From an uncultured Rhodospirillales bacterium (lineage in GTDB: Bacteria; Pseudomonadota; Alphaproteobacteria; Rhodospirillales; UBA2165), in contig CAJXKD010000001.1 in NCBI GenBank assembly GCA_913055735.1, forward strand, positions 1,646,281-1,710,280: 64,000 nucleotides of DNA. Direction: 5' to 3'. The stretch's first letter is position 1. Every line of letters begins with the position of its first letter. The notes beneath the pieces are model-generated. The model was not told where the DNA came from. It ran no database searches and was given only the letters and a program-made list of their open reading frames with translations. The position numbers and the translations under genes were made by a program. Positions 44,323-53,881 of this stretch are shown piece by piece.

Positions 44323-45531
44323 CTAGCGGCTTATTGGAGGTTCGGCCAGCACCTCGTCATACACGGCGATGGTTTTGGCGCACATACCCTCTTTGGTGAA
44401 GTTGTCACGGATGTGCGCAACGGCCCGCGCGGCATAGGTCCCCCGCGCCGTCGGCGGCTGTTCCAGAACCGTGTTGATGGTGGCGGCGAGGGCGGCGGCA
44501 TCGCCGGGCGGGGTTAGCCAGCCGGTCTCGCCCTCGATTACCGTTTCGCGCGCGCCGCCGTGATCGGTGGCGATTACCGGGCGGCCCAATGCCTGCGCTT
44601 CGGCCACGACCCGGCCGAAGGCTTCGGGTTCGGTAGAGGCAGAGACAACGACATCGGTGAGCATGTACGCCGCCGGCATGTCGTCGCAATTGTCGATAAC
44701 GTGGACGAGGCGGTTTAGTCCCGCGCTTTCAATGGCGCTCAGCAGTTTGCGCCGATAGCCTTCGCGGCCCTGATCGGATCCCACGATCAAGCATTGAATA
44801 TCCTGACGGTCGAGGATTTTGATGGCGTCGATGAAGACCTGCTGACCTTTCCATTTGGTGAGGCGGCCGGGCAACATGATGACCGGCACACCGTCGGGAA
44901 GGCGCCATTTCTCGGCGAGCTTGATCATGCGTTCCTGGGAGACGCGCGACGGATCGAAACGTCCGATGTCGACGCCGCGGTGGATCACGCGGATCTTAGA
45001 GACGGGCACGCCGTAAACTTGGCGGACATGTCCCGCGATAAAATCCGAAATGGCGATGACCCGCTGGCCGCGTGTCATGATGGAGTTGTACCAACGGCGG
45101 ATCGCGTTGCCGTGTTTGTAGGTGCCGTGAAATGTCGTTACGAAGTGGCGCCCCGTCTTGCGGGCGGCCGCGAGGGCGCTCCAGGCAGGCGCGCGGGAAC
45201 GCGCATGCACGATATCGACATTTTCGTTCCGGATGATCTGAACCAACCTGTCGATATTGGCGCGCATAACGAGGGGGTTTTTCGAATCCACGGGCAGGAT
45301 AATGTGCTCGACACCGGCGCGTGTCAGTTCATGGACCATGACGCCGCCCGATGACACGACAATGGATCGTCCGCCCGCCTGGATTACCGAGGCGGCGACA
45401 TCGATGGTGCCTCGCTCGGCGCCACCGGTTTCCAGAGCCGGCAAAATTTGAAGGACGGTTGCGCCACTGGCGATGGTTTTCGGGTGCGTGGTTTCCGGAG
45501 TCCCGTTTCCGGTGTTAAGTTCCTTATCCAC
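44323..45531 (-). CDS. Glycosyltransferase family 4
   Basis: The 402-residue GT-B enzyme has the acceptor-side motif 'LPALETGGAERGTIDVAASV' at the N-terminus and the donor-side 'MLPGRLTKWKGQQVFIDAI' and 'VVSASTEPEAFGRVVAEAQALGRPVIATDHGG' with the E-x7-E pattern. It likely builds lipopolysaccharide core or another surface glycan with the GT9 partner downstream. The start is GTG 45531 with a weak ribosome-binding site. It is divergent from an alpha/beta hydrolase gene with a gap of about 30 bases. Confidence 0.9.
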   Translation of the reverse strand: MDKELNTGNGTPETTHPKTIASGATVLQILPALETGGAERGTIDVAASVIQAGGRSIVVSSGGVMVHELTRAGVEHIILPVDSKNPLVMRANIDRLVQIIRNENVDIVHARSRAPAWSALAAARKTGRHFVTTFHGTYKHGNAIRRWYNSIMTRGQRVIAISDFIAGHVRQVYGVPVSKIRVIHRGVDIGRFDPSRVSQERMIKLAEKWRLPDGVPVIMLPGRLTKWKGQQVFIDAIKILDRQDIQCLIVGSDQGREGYRRKLLSAIESAGLNRLVHVIDNCDDMPAAYMLTDVVVSASTEPEAFGRVVAEAQALGRPVIATDHGGARETVIEGETGWLTPPGDAAALAATINTVLEQPPTARGTYAARAVAHIRDNFTKEGMCAKTIAVYDEVLAEPPISR

Positions 45532-45563
45532 CTATTGGGTCCGTCTCTGCGTAAGTATTGTTC

Positions 45564-46340
45564 ATGCCGTCCAATATGTCCTTATCCGATAGCAATTGTA
45601 AAATATTAGCACGCGCCGGTGCGGCGTCCATCGCCTACTACCTGACGCCGGGGCATACCCCGACTGTCGTCTTTATGACAGGCTTCATGTCCGACATGAG
45701 TGGCGGCAAGGCTTTGGCGCTCGAAACCATGTGCCGTGATCGCGGGCAAGCCTTCTTGCGTTTCGATTATAGCGGCCATGGGTTGTCCGAAGGTGAATTT
45801 GCCGACGGCACCATCGGTTCGTGGGCTGAAGACGCGCTTTTCGCCATCGATTCGCTGACCCAGGGGCCGTTGATTTTGGTTGGATCTTCCATGGGCGGCT
45901 GGATCATGTTGCTGACGGCGCTGGCGCGGGCAGACCGAATCGCCGGTCTCGTTGGCATTGCGCCGGCGCCCGATTTCACCGACCGGCTTTACCACGACGA
46001 GCTCACCGAGGCGCAGCGCGCCGAAATGGATCGCACGGGAAAAGTCGTGGTGCCGAGTGCGTATGAAGACGACTATGTCTTTACCCGCGCGTTGATCGAA
46101 GACGGGCGGGATCACTTTCTTTTGGATGGAGAGATCGCGCTCGATTGCCCGATCCGGCTAATCCATGGCCAGCAGGACGATGCCGTGCCGTGGCAGACAT
46201 CCCTGAAGATTGCCGAGATGGCTCGCTCGCGCGATGTGGAAGTGACGTTGGTGAAAGGCGGCGATCACCGTCTTAGCGAATTGGCAGATTTGGAACGGCT
46301 AACGGCGATCGTCCGCAAGCTGCTCGATCAGGCGTCCTGA
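45564..46340 (+). CDS. Alpha/beta hydrolase
   Basis: About 258 residues with the hydrolase nucleophile elbow 'GSSMGG' (serine near residue 110), 'FDYSGHGLSEG' following strand 4, the aspartate region 'LIHGQQDDAVPW' and the catalytic histidine in 'GGDHRLSE'. This is the small soluble esterase/thioesterase type related to human ABHD10. Substrate unknown. ATG 45564 is chosen; TTG 45558 or ATG 45576 are alternatives. Its last 13 bases overlap the convergent epimerase-like gene. Confidence 0.87.
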   Translation: MPSNMSLSDSNCKILARAGAASIAYYLTPGHTPTVVFMTGFMSDMSGGKALALETMCRDRGQAFLRFDYSGHGLSEGEFADGTIGSWAEDALFAIDSLTQGPLILVGSSMGGWIMLLTALARADRIAGLVGIAPAPDFTDRLYHDELTEAQRAEMDRTGKVVVPSAYEDDYVFTRALIEDGRDHFLLDGEIALDCPIRLIHGQQDDAVPWQTSLKIAEMARSRDVEVTLVKGGDHRLSELADLERLTAIVRKLLDQAS

Positions 46341-47269
46341 AGTTCGGCGATGCCTTTGGCGACACGGTCGCTAAGGGCAGTAGCGGAGTCCTGCGCACTC
46401 TTCTCCGCCTGTGATTCGGCATCGAGCACACCGCGCAGGCCTTCACGGTAGGTCGGATATTTGAGACGCACCGCCAAGTCATCTTTGATACGGGTGTTGT
46501 CGATACGGCGATTGTCCTGCCAGAAGGTCTTGGCCATGTCCGACATGTCCTTGACCGCTTCGTCGAATGGAATCTCGGCGGGCGGGGTCACCTTCAGCAA
46601 CTGACAGGCGTAACTGACCACGTCCTTTTGTTCGGCGGCCTCATCGTCGCACACATTGTAGATGGTGCCGGGATTGGGATGTTCCATGGAGGCATCGAGA
46701 ACTTGAACGATGTCGTCCACATGGATGCGTGAAAAGGCGAAGCCCGGTTTGTCGATCCGCCGTGCCGTGCCGTCGCGGACGTTGTCGATGGTGCTGCGGC
46801 CGGGACCGTAGATGCCGGCAAGGCGGAAAATGTGGACAGGGAGTTCGAAGTCCCGGTGCAGGGTCATCCAGGCCGTTTCCGCTTCGGCGCGCCGCCAGCT
46901 GCGGGGGACGGTTGGTTTCAGCGGCGCCGCTTCATCGACGGTGCGGCCTTGCGTATCGCCATAGACGCCGGTGGTCGAGAGATAGCCGATCCAAGCGGGC
47001 TCGGCGTCCTGCAGCAGTTCGCTATAGCGGTCGAGAACGGGATCTCCCTCTTCCCGCGGGGGAACGGATGACAGGAAATAGGCGCCGGTTACCTCGCCGG
47101 CGAACACGTCGTCGAAGGGGATCGGCTGGATTCCCAGCGCTTTCATCTCTTCCGCCTGTTCTTTTGTGCGGTAGGTGGCGCTGACTTTCCATGCCTCGGG
47201 ATCAAGGGCCGACGCCAGCGCGCGGGCGGTATAGCCGAGACCGAAACAGAATAGGTGACGGGTTGCCAT
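46328..47269 (-). CDS. NAD-dependent epimerase/dehydratase-like (extended SDR) protein
   Basis: The 313-residue protein starts with a degenerate Rossmann motif 'LFCFGLGYTARALASAL', has 'YLSTTGVYGDTQG' with the SDR tyrosine but without the usual Y-x3-K, and ends with a long helix. It resembles the YeeZ group of SDR-like proteins, whose function is unknown. ATG 47269 follows GGGGGAG; the 37-codon upstream extension was rejected. It overlaps the convergent hydrolase gene by 13 bases. Confidence 0.83.
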   Translation of the reverse strand: MATRHLFCFGLGYTARALASALDPEAWKVSATYRTKEQAEEMKALGIQPIPFDDVFAGEVTGAYFLSSVPPREEGDPVLDRYSELLQDAEPAWIGYLSTTGVYGDTQGRTVDEAAPLKPTVPRSWRRAEAETAWMTLHRDFELPVHIFRLAGIYGPGRSTIDNVRDGTARRIDKPGFAFSRIHVDDIVQVLDASMEHPNPGTIYNVCDDEAAEQKDVVSYACQLLKVTPPAEIPFDEAVKDMSDMAKTFWQDNRRIDNTRIKDDLAVRLKYPTYREGLRGVLDAESQAEKSAQDSATALSDRVAKGIAELQDA

Positions 47270-47433
47270 TGGTCTCCCCCTTTGGTGCCTTCCTCGTCGG
47301 TGGTGCAATGGCTTTACGCCATTCAGTATAACCCGGTTCCATGGCTTGCCAATCCGGCCAAAATACCGGAATCTCGCCAAATATTCTTACCGCCAGCGCC
47401 AATTGTTAACAGCGCGAATTTGATCGGATACCT

Positions 47434-48219
47434 ATGCGGATATTGGTTGTATCGGCCCTTCTTGCAAGCGGCCTTCTGCCCGCCGGAATCCCCGCCAAAG
47501 TTCATGGGGCGGCGGGTGACGCGATCGTGCCGGAAAGCTATGAAAGCTGCATGGCAGAGGCAAAAACCAGCCCCGAACAGGCGTTTGAAAAGGCGACGGC
47601 CTGGGCCGGCCTGAATGGTGGCGATGCCGCCCGCCATTGCGCGGCGGTGGCGCTGATTGGGCTGGGCCATCAGGACGAAGCGGCCCGCCGGCTGCAAGCT
47701 CTGGCGCAGGAAATCTATGCCGAAGCGGCCGTGAAGGCGGCCATTCTGGGGCAAGCGGGGCAGGCTTGGCTTCTGGCCGGCGACGCGGCGGCCGCTGAAA
47801 ACGTACTGAGCGCGGCCATCAATCTCGACCCCCGTAACGCCGATCTCTATGTCGACCGAGCCCAGGCCCTCGATGCGCGTGGCGACGTTGGGGGCGCGGT
47901 GCGCGATCTCACTCAGGCACTTTCACTTGATGACAATCTTGTCGACGCGCGGGTATTCCGTGCCAGCGCCTATCGTCAATTGGATCGCTTGGACGATGCG
48001 GCGCGCGACATCGTCGAGGCGTTGAAACGTGACCCGAAAAATATCGAAGGATTGTTGGAGCGGGGAATTCTCCGCCGGCTGGTGAAGGACCCGGATGGCG
48101 CGCGCCGCGATTGGCTGCAGGTGATCGAGATTGCGCCCGACAGCGAGGCGGCGCGCCTTTCTCGTGATAACATTGAGCTTCTGGACGGCCCAAACAAGAA
48201 CAAGCAAAGCTCGAACTAG
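47434..48219 (+). CDS. Tetratricopeptide-repeat protein, secreted
   Basis: A signal peptide (about residues 1-26) is followed by 3-4 tetratricopeptide repeats (about residues 75-245; 'AWLLAGDAAAAENVLSAAINLDPRNADLYVDRAQALDARGDVGGAVRDLTQALSLD' shows two in tandem). It is probably a periplasmic scaffold protein; partners are unknown. The tail is polar ('GPNKNKQSSN'). A GST gene is convergent with a 13-base gap. Confidence 0.85.
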   Translation: MRILVVSALLASGLLPAGIPAKVHGAAGDAIVPESYESCMAEAKTSPEQAFEKATAWAGLNGGDAARHCAAVALIGLGHQDEAARRLQALAQEIYAEAAVKAAILGQAGQAWLLAGDAAAAENVLSAAINLDPRNADLYVDRAQALDARGDVGGAVRDLTQALSLDDNLVDARVFRASAYRQLDRLDDAARDIVEALKRDPKNIEGLLERGILRRLVKDPDGARRDWLQVIEIAPDSEAARLSRDNIELLDGPNKNKQSSN

Positions 48220-48232
48220 AAACCGGGCCGGC

Positions 48233-48901
48233 CTAGAAATCCGGATTTGCGTAGTGCTTGGGTGCCGTTAGGCCGGGAATGCTGTCTGCGAGAATGGCAC
48301 GGAAGCTTGGCCGCGATTTGATCCGCGCGTACCAATGTTTGGCGCTTTCGTGATCGGCCCATGGCACATCGCCGAGATAATCAACCACCGAGAGGTGTGC
48401 GGCCGCCGCGATGTCGGCTAAGCTCAGTTCCTCGCCCGCCAGCCAATGACGGTGATCGGCGAGATGGGAAATATAGTCCAGATGCGTGTGGATGTTGGCG
48501 AGCGCGGCACGAATCACCCGGGAATCGGGCGCACCTTGACCGAGGATCCGGCGCATGACCTTTTCGGCGATGAGACACTCAGACACTTCTTCGTAGAATT
48601 TCCGGTCGAACCAGCTGACGAGACGCCGGGTTTCCGCCCGTTCCCCCGGCGTTTTGCCGATAAGCCCGGGATCGGGCGCGGTCTCTTCGAGGAACTCGCA
48701 AATGGCGGCCGAATCGGAAAGCGCGGTTCCGTCCTCTTCGACGAGAACCGGCACGTCGCCCGCGGGATTAAGTGTCAGGAAATCGGTGCGCCGATCCCAA
48801 ACCTGTTCCACGGTCAGTTTGAAATCGAGATTCTTTTCGGCAAGAACGACGCGCACTTTTCTTGAAAAGGGGTCAAGCCACAGATGGAAGAGAGTGCGCA
48901 T
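48233..48901 (-). CDS. Glutathione S-transferase
   Basis: The 222-residue protein has an N-terminal thioredoxin-like domain (1-80, 'LFHLWLDPFSRKVRVVLAEKNLDFKL'; cis-proline in 'DVPVLVEEDGTALSDSAAICEFLEE') and a C-terminal helical domain ('GEELSLADIAAAAHLSVVDYLG'). The catalytic position near Ser9 or Tyr is uncertain. The substrate is unknown. Confidence 0.88.
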   Translation of the reverse strand: MRTLFHLWLDPFSRKVRVVLAEKNLDFKLTVEQVWDRRTDFLTLNPAGDVPVLVEEDGTALSDSAAICEFLEETAPDPGLIGKTPGERAETRRLVSWFDRKFYEEVSECLIAEKVMRRILGQGAPDSRVIRAALANIHTHLDYISHLADHRHWLAGEELSLADIAAAAHLSVVDYLGDVPWADHESAKHWYARIKSRPSFRAILADSIPGLTAPKHYANPDF

Positions 48902-49079
48902 ATCCTGCCCAAGTGATCGGTTCGGTTCCAGTGTGTATACGTTGTCTTAATGGAACCTTATTAACCAATGCGGTTATATAAACAATTGGAGGGGTATGAG
49001 CCAGATGCAGAAAATTCTTTTGCGATGATCAACCTTCCATCGAGAGTCATAAGGGTGGTACAAATGCCACCGATTCAAC

Positions 49080-49925
49080 GTGGACGATAGCGTGCCGCTT
49101 TTTAACATCGTTATCCTTGCCGCTGTTCAGGGCATCACCGAATTTTTGCCGATCTCGTCATCGGCGCATCTGATCCTGGTTCCTATTCTCATGGGTTGGC
49201 AAGATCAGGGGCTGACCATCGACGTCGCCGTGCATGTCGGCACGCTACTTGCCGTCATCATCTATTTCTGGAGCGATATCTGGGCGATGCTGACCGGCAT
49301 CCTCCGGGCCATCCGGCCACAGCCGGGCCGCCGGCGCTCGGGCGGCGTCGAGGTGAAGCTGGCGATGATGCTGGTGGTTGCCACCATCCCCGCCGTTCTC
49401 GCGGGCTGGTTCATCAACTCCTACGCCAGCGATCTGTTGCGCGGTATCGAAATCATCGCCTGGGCAACCATCGGATTCGCCATCCTTCTCTATGTCGCCG
49501 ACAAAATGAGCATGACGGTTCGCCGCATCGATCACATGGGTTATGTCTCGGCCATATTCATCGGCGTGATGCAGGTGCTAGCATTGATCCCCGGCACCTC
49601 GCGGGCGGGAATTACCATGACGGCTGCCCGCCTATTGGGGATCGAGCGGTCCGACGCGGCAAAATTCTCCATGCTGTTATCGATTCCGGTGATCATTGGC
49701 GCTGGTGCTCTGAAGGGGTGGGAATTGTATCAGTCGGGCAATGTGCAGTTGACCGAGGCGGCTTTCGTCGCGGCGCTGCTCAGTTTCATTTTTGCGCTGA
49801 TCGCCATTGCGCTGCTAATGGCTTGGTTGAAACGGGCGAGCTTCACACCCTTCGTGATCTATCGCCTCATTCTCGGCGGCGTCCTCTTGTATATCGTTTA
49901 CCGCGCACCCGGCTTTACGTTCTAA
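49080..49925 (+). CDS. uppP: Undecaprenyl-diphosphatase
   Basis: The 281-residue membrane protein has the two signature motifs of UppP/BacA: 'EGxTEFLPISSSAHLIL' near residue 16-32 (here 'QGITEFLPISSSAHLIL') and 'LIPGTSRAGITMTAARLLGI' near residue 170, plus about eight hydrophobic helices. It dephosphorylates undecaprenyl pyrophosphate to recycle the lipid carrier for peptidoglycan. The start may be GTG 49080 or GTG 49092; a short frame with its own ribosome-binding site (ATG 49064 to TAG 49090) overlaps it and could couple translation. Confidence 0.95.
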   Translation: MDDSVPLFNIVILAAVQGITEFLPISSSAHLILVPILMGWQDQGLTIDVAVHVGTLLAVIIYFWSDIWAMLTGILRAIRPQPGRRRSGGVEVKLAMMLVVATIPAVLAGWFINSYASDLLRGIEIIAWATIGFAILLYVADKMSMTVRRIDHMGYVSAIFIGVMQVLALIPGTSRAGITMTAARLLGIERSDAAKFSMLLSIPVIIGAGALKGWELYQSGNVQLTEAAFVAALLSFIFALIAIALLMAWLKRASFTPFVIYRLILGGVLLYIVYRAPGFTF

Positions 49926-49928
49926 AGA

Positions 49929-51557
49929 TCATCCCCGTACGACGCCGCTTTCGTCCGCCTTCAGTTTGAAAGCGGCGGCCATCAGCGCCTTGGTGTAGGG
50001 GTCGCTGGGATTGTCGATGACCTGTTCGGCGGGGCCGGCTTCCACGACCTTGCCGTCGCGGATCACAACCACGTCGTGGGCGAGGGCGCGGACCACTTTC
50101 AAATCATGGCTGATGAACAGGTACGTCAACCCGTGCTTTTTCTGCAGATCGCGCAACAACGCGACAATCTGCGCCTGGACGGACATATCGAGGGCCGAGG
50201 TCGGTTCGTCGAGAACGATGATCCGGGGACGCAGGACGAGAGCCCGGGCGACGGCAATGCGCTGACGTTGGCCGCCGGAGAATTCATGGGGGTAACGGTC
50301 CATGGTGGTGGGATCGAGGTCCACTTCCGTCAATGCATCGGCCACCATGCGGCGCCTGTCTTCATAAGTGTTGCCGATGTTTTGGATCAGCAGGCCTTCC
50401 TCGATGATCTGGAACACGGACATGCGGGGGCTCATGGACCCCACCGGGTCCTGGAAGACGATCTGCATTTCCTTGCGTAACGGCCGTAATTCCTTGAACG
50501 ACAGTCCCTGGATAATGTTGCCGTCGAGGCGAATGGCGCCGTCGCTTTTTTCGAGCCGGATGAGCGCACGACCGAGGGTCGATTTGCCCGACCCGGATTC
50601 GCCGACAATCCCGACCGTATGGCCCTGGCGCAGTTGCACGGAAATGCCGTCTACCGCCTTGATGTAGCCGACGGTGCGCCGCACGACGCCTTTCTTGATG
50701 GGGAACCACACCTTGAGATCATCGGCGGCAAGGATTTCCGGCGCGTCCGCCGGTGCTGGATCGGGGCGGCCTTTCGGTTCGCTGCCCAACAGGTGTTTGG
50801 TATAGGGATCTTGAGGGTCGGCATAGAGTTTGGCCGTATTGCCGCTTTCCACCACCCGTCCTTCGTTCATGACATAAGTGCGGTCGGACATATGTTCGAC
50901 AATACCGAGATCGTGGGTGATCAGCAGCATGGCCATGTCGAGTTCCTGGGTCAGCTCTTTCATCAGTTTGAGGATTTGTGCTTGGACCGTGACATCGAGG
51001 GCGGTGGTCGGTTCGTCGGCGATCAAGAGCTTGGGTTTGTTGGCGAGCGCCATGGCGATCATGATGCGCTGCTGCTGGCCGCCGGAAAATTCGTGCGGCA
51101 GGGCGTGCAAGCGGGATGTGGCCTCTTCCAACCCGACCATGGTCAGCAGTTCGACGATGCGCGCCTTGGCCGCGCTTTCCGACATACCTTGATGGAGGCT
51201 CAACACCTCGCCGATCTGCCGGCCGATGGCATGCAGTGGATTGAGGGAGTTGAGCGGCTCCTGGAAGATCATGGCGATGTCGTTGCCGCGCACCTGGCGC
51301 AGGCGCGCTTCCGCTGCCGACAACATGTCTTCGCCTTCGAAGAATATTTTGCCGCTGGGATGCCACGCGACGGGATAGGGCAGTAGCTTGAGGATGGAAA
51401 GGGCGCTCACCGACTTGCCTGATCCCGACTCGCCGACGAGACCGACGATTTCACCCGTGTTGATTTCCATATCGACGTCACGCACGGCTTGCACTTCGCG
51501 GTCGCCGCGGCCGAAGCTGACGGAGAGGTTTTCGATCTTCAGGAGAGGTTGGGTCAT
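49929..51557 (-). CDS. yejF: Peptide ABC transporter, double ATP-binding subunit (YejF)
   Basis: The 542-residue protein holds two complete ABC domains. The first has Walker A 'GESGSGKSVSAL', signature 'FSGGQQQRIMIAMAL' and Walker B 'LLIADEPTTALD'; the second has 'GESGSGKSTLGRAL', 'FSGGQRQRIAVARAL' and 'IIVLDEPTSALD'. It powers the YejABEF importer for oligopeptides and microcin C-like compounds. ATG 51557 has AGGAG nine bases upstream; the ATG at 51575, which overlaps the yejE stop as TGATG, is an alternative. Confidence 0.93.
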   Translation of the reverse strand: MTQPLLKIENLSVSFGRGDREVQAVRDVDMEINTGEIVGLVGESGSGKSVSALSILKLLPYPVAWHPSGKIFFEGEDMLSAAEARLRQVRGNDIAMIFQEPLNSLNPLHAIGRQIGEVLSLHQGMSESAAKARIVELLTMVGLEEATSRLHALPHEFSGGQQQRIMIAMALANKPKLLIADEPTTALDVTVQAQILKLMKELTQELDMAMLLITHDLGIVEHMSDRTYVMNEGRVVESGNTAKLYADPQDPYTKHLLGSEPKGRPDPAPADAPEILAADDLKVWFPIKKGVVRRTVGYIKAVDGISVQLRQGHTVGIVGESGSGKSTLGRALIRLEKSDGAIRLDGNIIQGLSFKELRPLRKEMQIVFQDPVGSMSPRMSVFQIIEEGLLIQNIGNTYEDRRRMVADALTEVDLDPTTMDRYPHEFSGGQRQRIAVARALVLRPRIIVLDEPTSALDMSVQAQIVALLRDLQKKHGLTYLFISHDLKVVRALAHDVVVIRDGKVVEAGPAEQVIDNPSDPYTKALMAAAFKLKADESGVVRG

Positions 51558-51574
51558 ACCGTCAACTCCTGCCA

Positions 51575-52627
51575 TCAACTTCGAAATGTCTTGCGCGGGT
51601 CGAACGCATCGCGCACCGCCTCACCGACGAAGATTAGCAGGCTCAACATGATGGCCAGTACGAGGAACGACGCGATGCCAAGCCACGGCGCCTGCAGGTT
51701 GTTCTTGCCCTGGTTCAAGAGTTCGCCGAGCGAGGCCGATCCGGGCGGCAGGCCGAAACCGAGAAAATCGAGGGCGGTAAGGGTGGTGATGGAGCCGTTG
51801 AGGATGAACGGCAGAAAGGTAACGGTGGCGACCATGGCATTCGGCAGGATGTGCTTGAACATCACCCGTGTGTTGGAGGCGCCGAGGGCGCGGGCCGCCA
51901 GGACATAGGTATAATTGCGGCCGCGCAGGAACTCGGCGCGCACCACGCCGACCAGCGACATCCAACTGAACAGCAGCATGATGGCGAGCAGCCACCAGAA
52001 GTTGGGTTCGACCACGCTCGCCAGAATGATCAATAGGAACAGGGTCGGCAGGCCCGACCATATCTCGATGAAACGCTGAAATAAGAGATCGGTGGTGCCG
52101 CCGAAATAGCCCTGCACCGCGCCGGCAGCGACGCCGACAATGGAACTGAGGATGGTAAGAACGAGACCGAACAGAACGGATATGCGGAAGCCATAGATGA
52201 GGCGGGCCACCACGTCGCGCCCCTGATCGTCGGTACCCAGCCAGTTGTCTGCCGTCGGCGGCGACGGCGCGGGCGTGGGCAGATCGTAGACGATGGAATC
52301 GTAGGAATAGGGAATAAGCGGCCAGATCATCCAGCCCTTTTCTTCGATCAACTCGCGCACGAAGGGATCGGCGTACTCGGCCTCGGTTTCAAATTCGCCG
52401 CCGAACGCGGTTTCGGGATAGGAGACGAGCACGGGGACATAGAAATCGCCGTCATAGCGGATTAGCAGCGGCTTATCGTTGGCAACGAATTCCGCGAACA
52501 GCGAGACGACAAACAGGATGAGAAATAGCCACAGCGACCAGTAACCGCGACGGTTGGCTTTGAAGTTGGACAGACGCCGGGCGTTGAGCGGTGAGATGCG
52601 CGCGCCGAGAATGCGTCCTTCTTCCAT
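51575..52627 (-). CDS. yejE: Peptide ABC transporter permease (YejE)
   Basis: The 350-residue permease has one N-terminal helix (about 28-50), a periplasmic insert (60-135, 'YPETAFGGEFETEAEYADPFVRELIEEKGWMIWP'), and five C-terminal helices with the EAA loop 'EFLRGRNYTYVLAARALGASNTRVMFKHILPNAM'. It pairs with YejB as the membrane pore. Typical of YejE in length. Confidence 0.93.
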   Translation of the reverse strand: MEEGRILGARISPLNARRLSNFKANRRGYWSLWLFLILFVVSLFAEFVANDKPLLIRYDGDFYVPVLVSYPETAFGGEFETEAEYADPFVRELIEEKGWMIWPLIPYSYDSIVYDLPTPAPSPPTADNWLGTDDQGRDVVARLIYGFRISVLFGLVLTILSSIVGVAAGAVQGYFGGTTDLLFQRFIEIWSGLPTLFLLIILASVVEPNFWWLLAIMLLFSWMSLVGVVRAEFLRGRNYTYVLAARALGASNTRVMFKHILPNAMVATVTFLPFILNGSITTLTALDFLGFGLPPGSASLGELLNQGKNNLQAPWLGIASFLVLAIMLSLLIFVGEAVRDAFDPRKTFRS

Positions 52628-52630
52628 CCT

Positions 52631-53737
52631 CTAGACCTCGCGCGCTTCGAAATCGATGCGGGGGTCGACGACATGATAGGTGATGTCGCCGACGAGATTG
52701 AGGATCAGGCCGAGGAAGGTGAAGAAATAAAGCGTGCCGAACATCACCGGATAATCCCGGTTGATGGTCGCCTGAAAGCCCAATAGGCCCAGCCCGTCGA
52801 GAGAGAAGATGATCTCGGTGAGCAGTGCGCCGGTGAACAGGATGGAAATGAAAGCGCCCGGAAAGCCGGCGATGACGAGCAGCATGGCATTGCGGAACAC
52901 ATGACCGTAGAGGATGCGCCGTTCGGTGAGGCCCTTGGCTCGTGCCGTCATCACATACTGTTTGTTGATCTCGTCGAGGAAGGAATTCTTCGTCAGCATG
53001 GTGAGGCCGGCGAAACCGCCGATGACCAACGACAGGATCGGCAAGACCATGTGCCATAGATAGTCGACGACCCTGGCGGGCCAGCTCATCTCTTCCCAAT
53101 TGGGCGAGACGAGGCCACGCAAGGGGAAGATGTCCCAGAAGCTGCCCCCGGCAAACAACACCACAAGCAGGATGGCGAACAGAAATCCGGGAATGGAATA
53201 GCCGATGATGACGGCGGCGCTTGTCCAGATATCGAACTTCGAGCCGTCGCGCACCGATTTGGCGACACCGAGCGGGATAGAGATGAGATAGACCAGCAAT
53301 GTGGTCCAAATGCCCAAAGAGATGGAGACCGGCATCTTCTCGATGACCAGGTCGATGACTTTTTGGTCGCGGAAGAAGCTCTCGCCGAAATCGAAGACGA
53401 CGTAGTTCTTCATCATCAGCCAGAAACGTTCGTGCGCCGGTTTATCGAAACCGTAGAGTTTCTCGATCTCTTTGATCAGTTCGGGGTCGAGACCGCGCGC
53501 GCCGCGGTACTTACTCGTTGAGGGTTGCGCGGCGGCCTGCGGTTGGCCGCCCCCCGTCTCTCCTTGCGAGGTGCCGCTGACCCGGGCCGTCGCTTCGACG
53601 CCGGTGCCAGTGATTTGGGCAATGGTTTGTTCAACGGGACCGCCGGGCGCGGCCTGCACGATGATGAAGTTAATCACCATGATCCCGAACAGGGTCGGGA
53701 TGACGAGCAGTAGGCGGCGGATGATATAGGCGAGCAT
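52631..53737 (-). CDS. yejB: Peptide ABC transporter permease (YejB)
   Basis: The 368-residue permease has an N-terminal helix '[20 protein letters not shown]', an external loop containing a Gln/Gly/Thr-rich stretch (about 45-75) of the sort often inserted in this family, and the EAA motif '[31 protein letters not shown]'. It lies three bases upstream of yejE. The binding protein yejA is not adjacent: it lies 4.9 kb further upstream on the same strand. Confidence 0.93.
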   Translation of the reverse strand: MLAYIIRRLLLVIPTLFGIMVINFIIVQAAPGGPVEQTIAQITGTGVEATARVSGTSQGETGGGQPQAAAQPSTSKYRGARGLDPELIKEIEKLYGFDKPAHERFWLMMKNYVVFDFGESFFRDQKVIDLVIEKMPVSISLGIWTTLLVYLISIPLGVAKSVRDGSKFDIWTSAAVIIGYSIPGFLFAILLVVLFAGGSFWDIFPLRGLVSPNWEEMSWPARVVDYLWHMVLPILSLVIGGFAGLTMLTKNSFLDEINKQYVMTARAKGLTERRILYGHVFRNAMLLVIAGFPGAFISILFTGALLTEIIFSLDGLGLLGFQATINRDYPVMFGTLYFFTFLGLILNLVGDITYHVVDPRIDFEAREV

Positions 53738-53881
53738 GGATTGCTATGCGAACCGGCCGGAGATCGGGGAAACTTCCTAAGCGTTCAGAAGTATACACAT
53801 TTCCTTTGGCCGGTTCACAATGATGCCGTTTCGGTTTTCCGGCAACCCTATACGTTTTTTACCACGATTATTTGAACGGCG

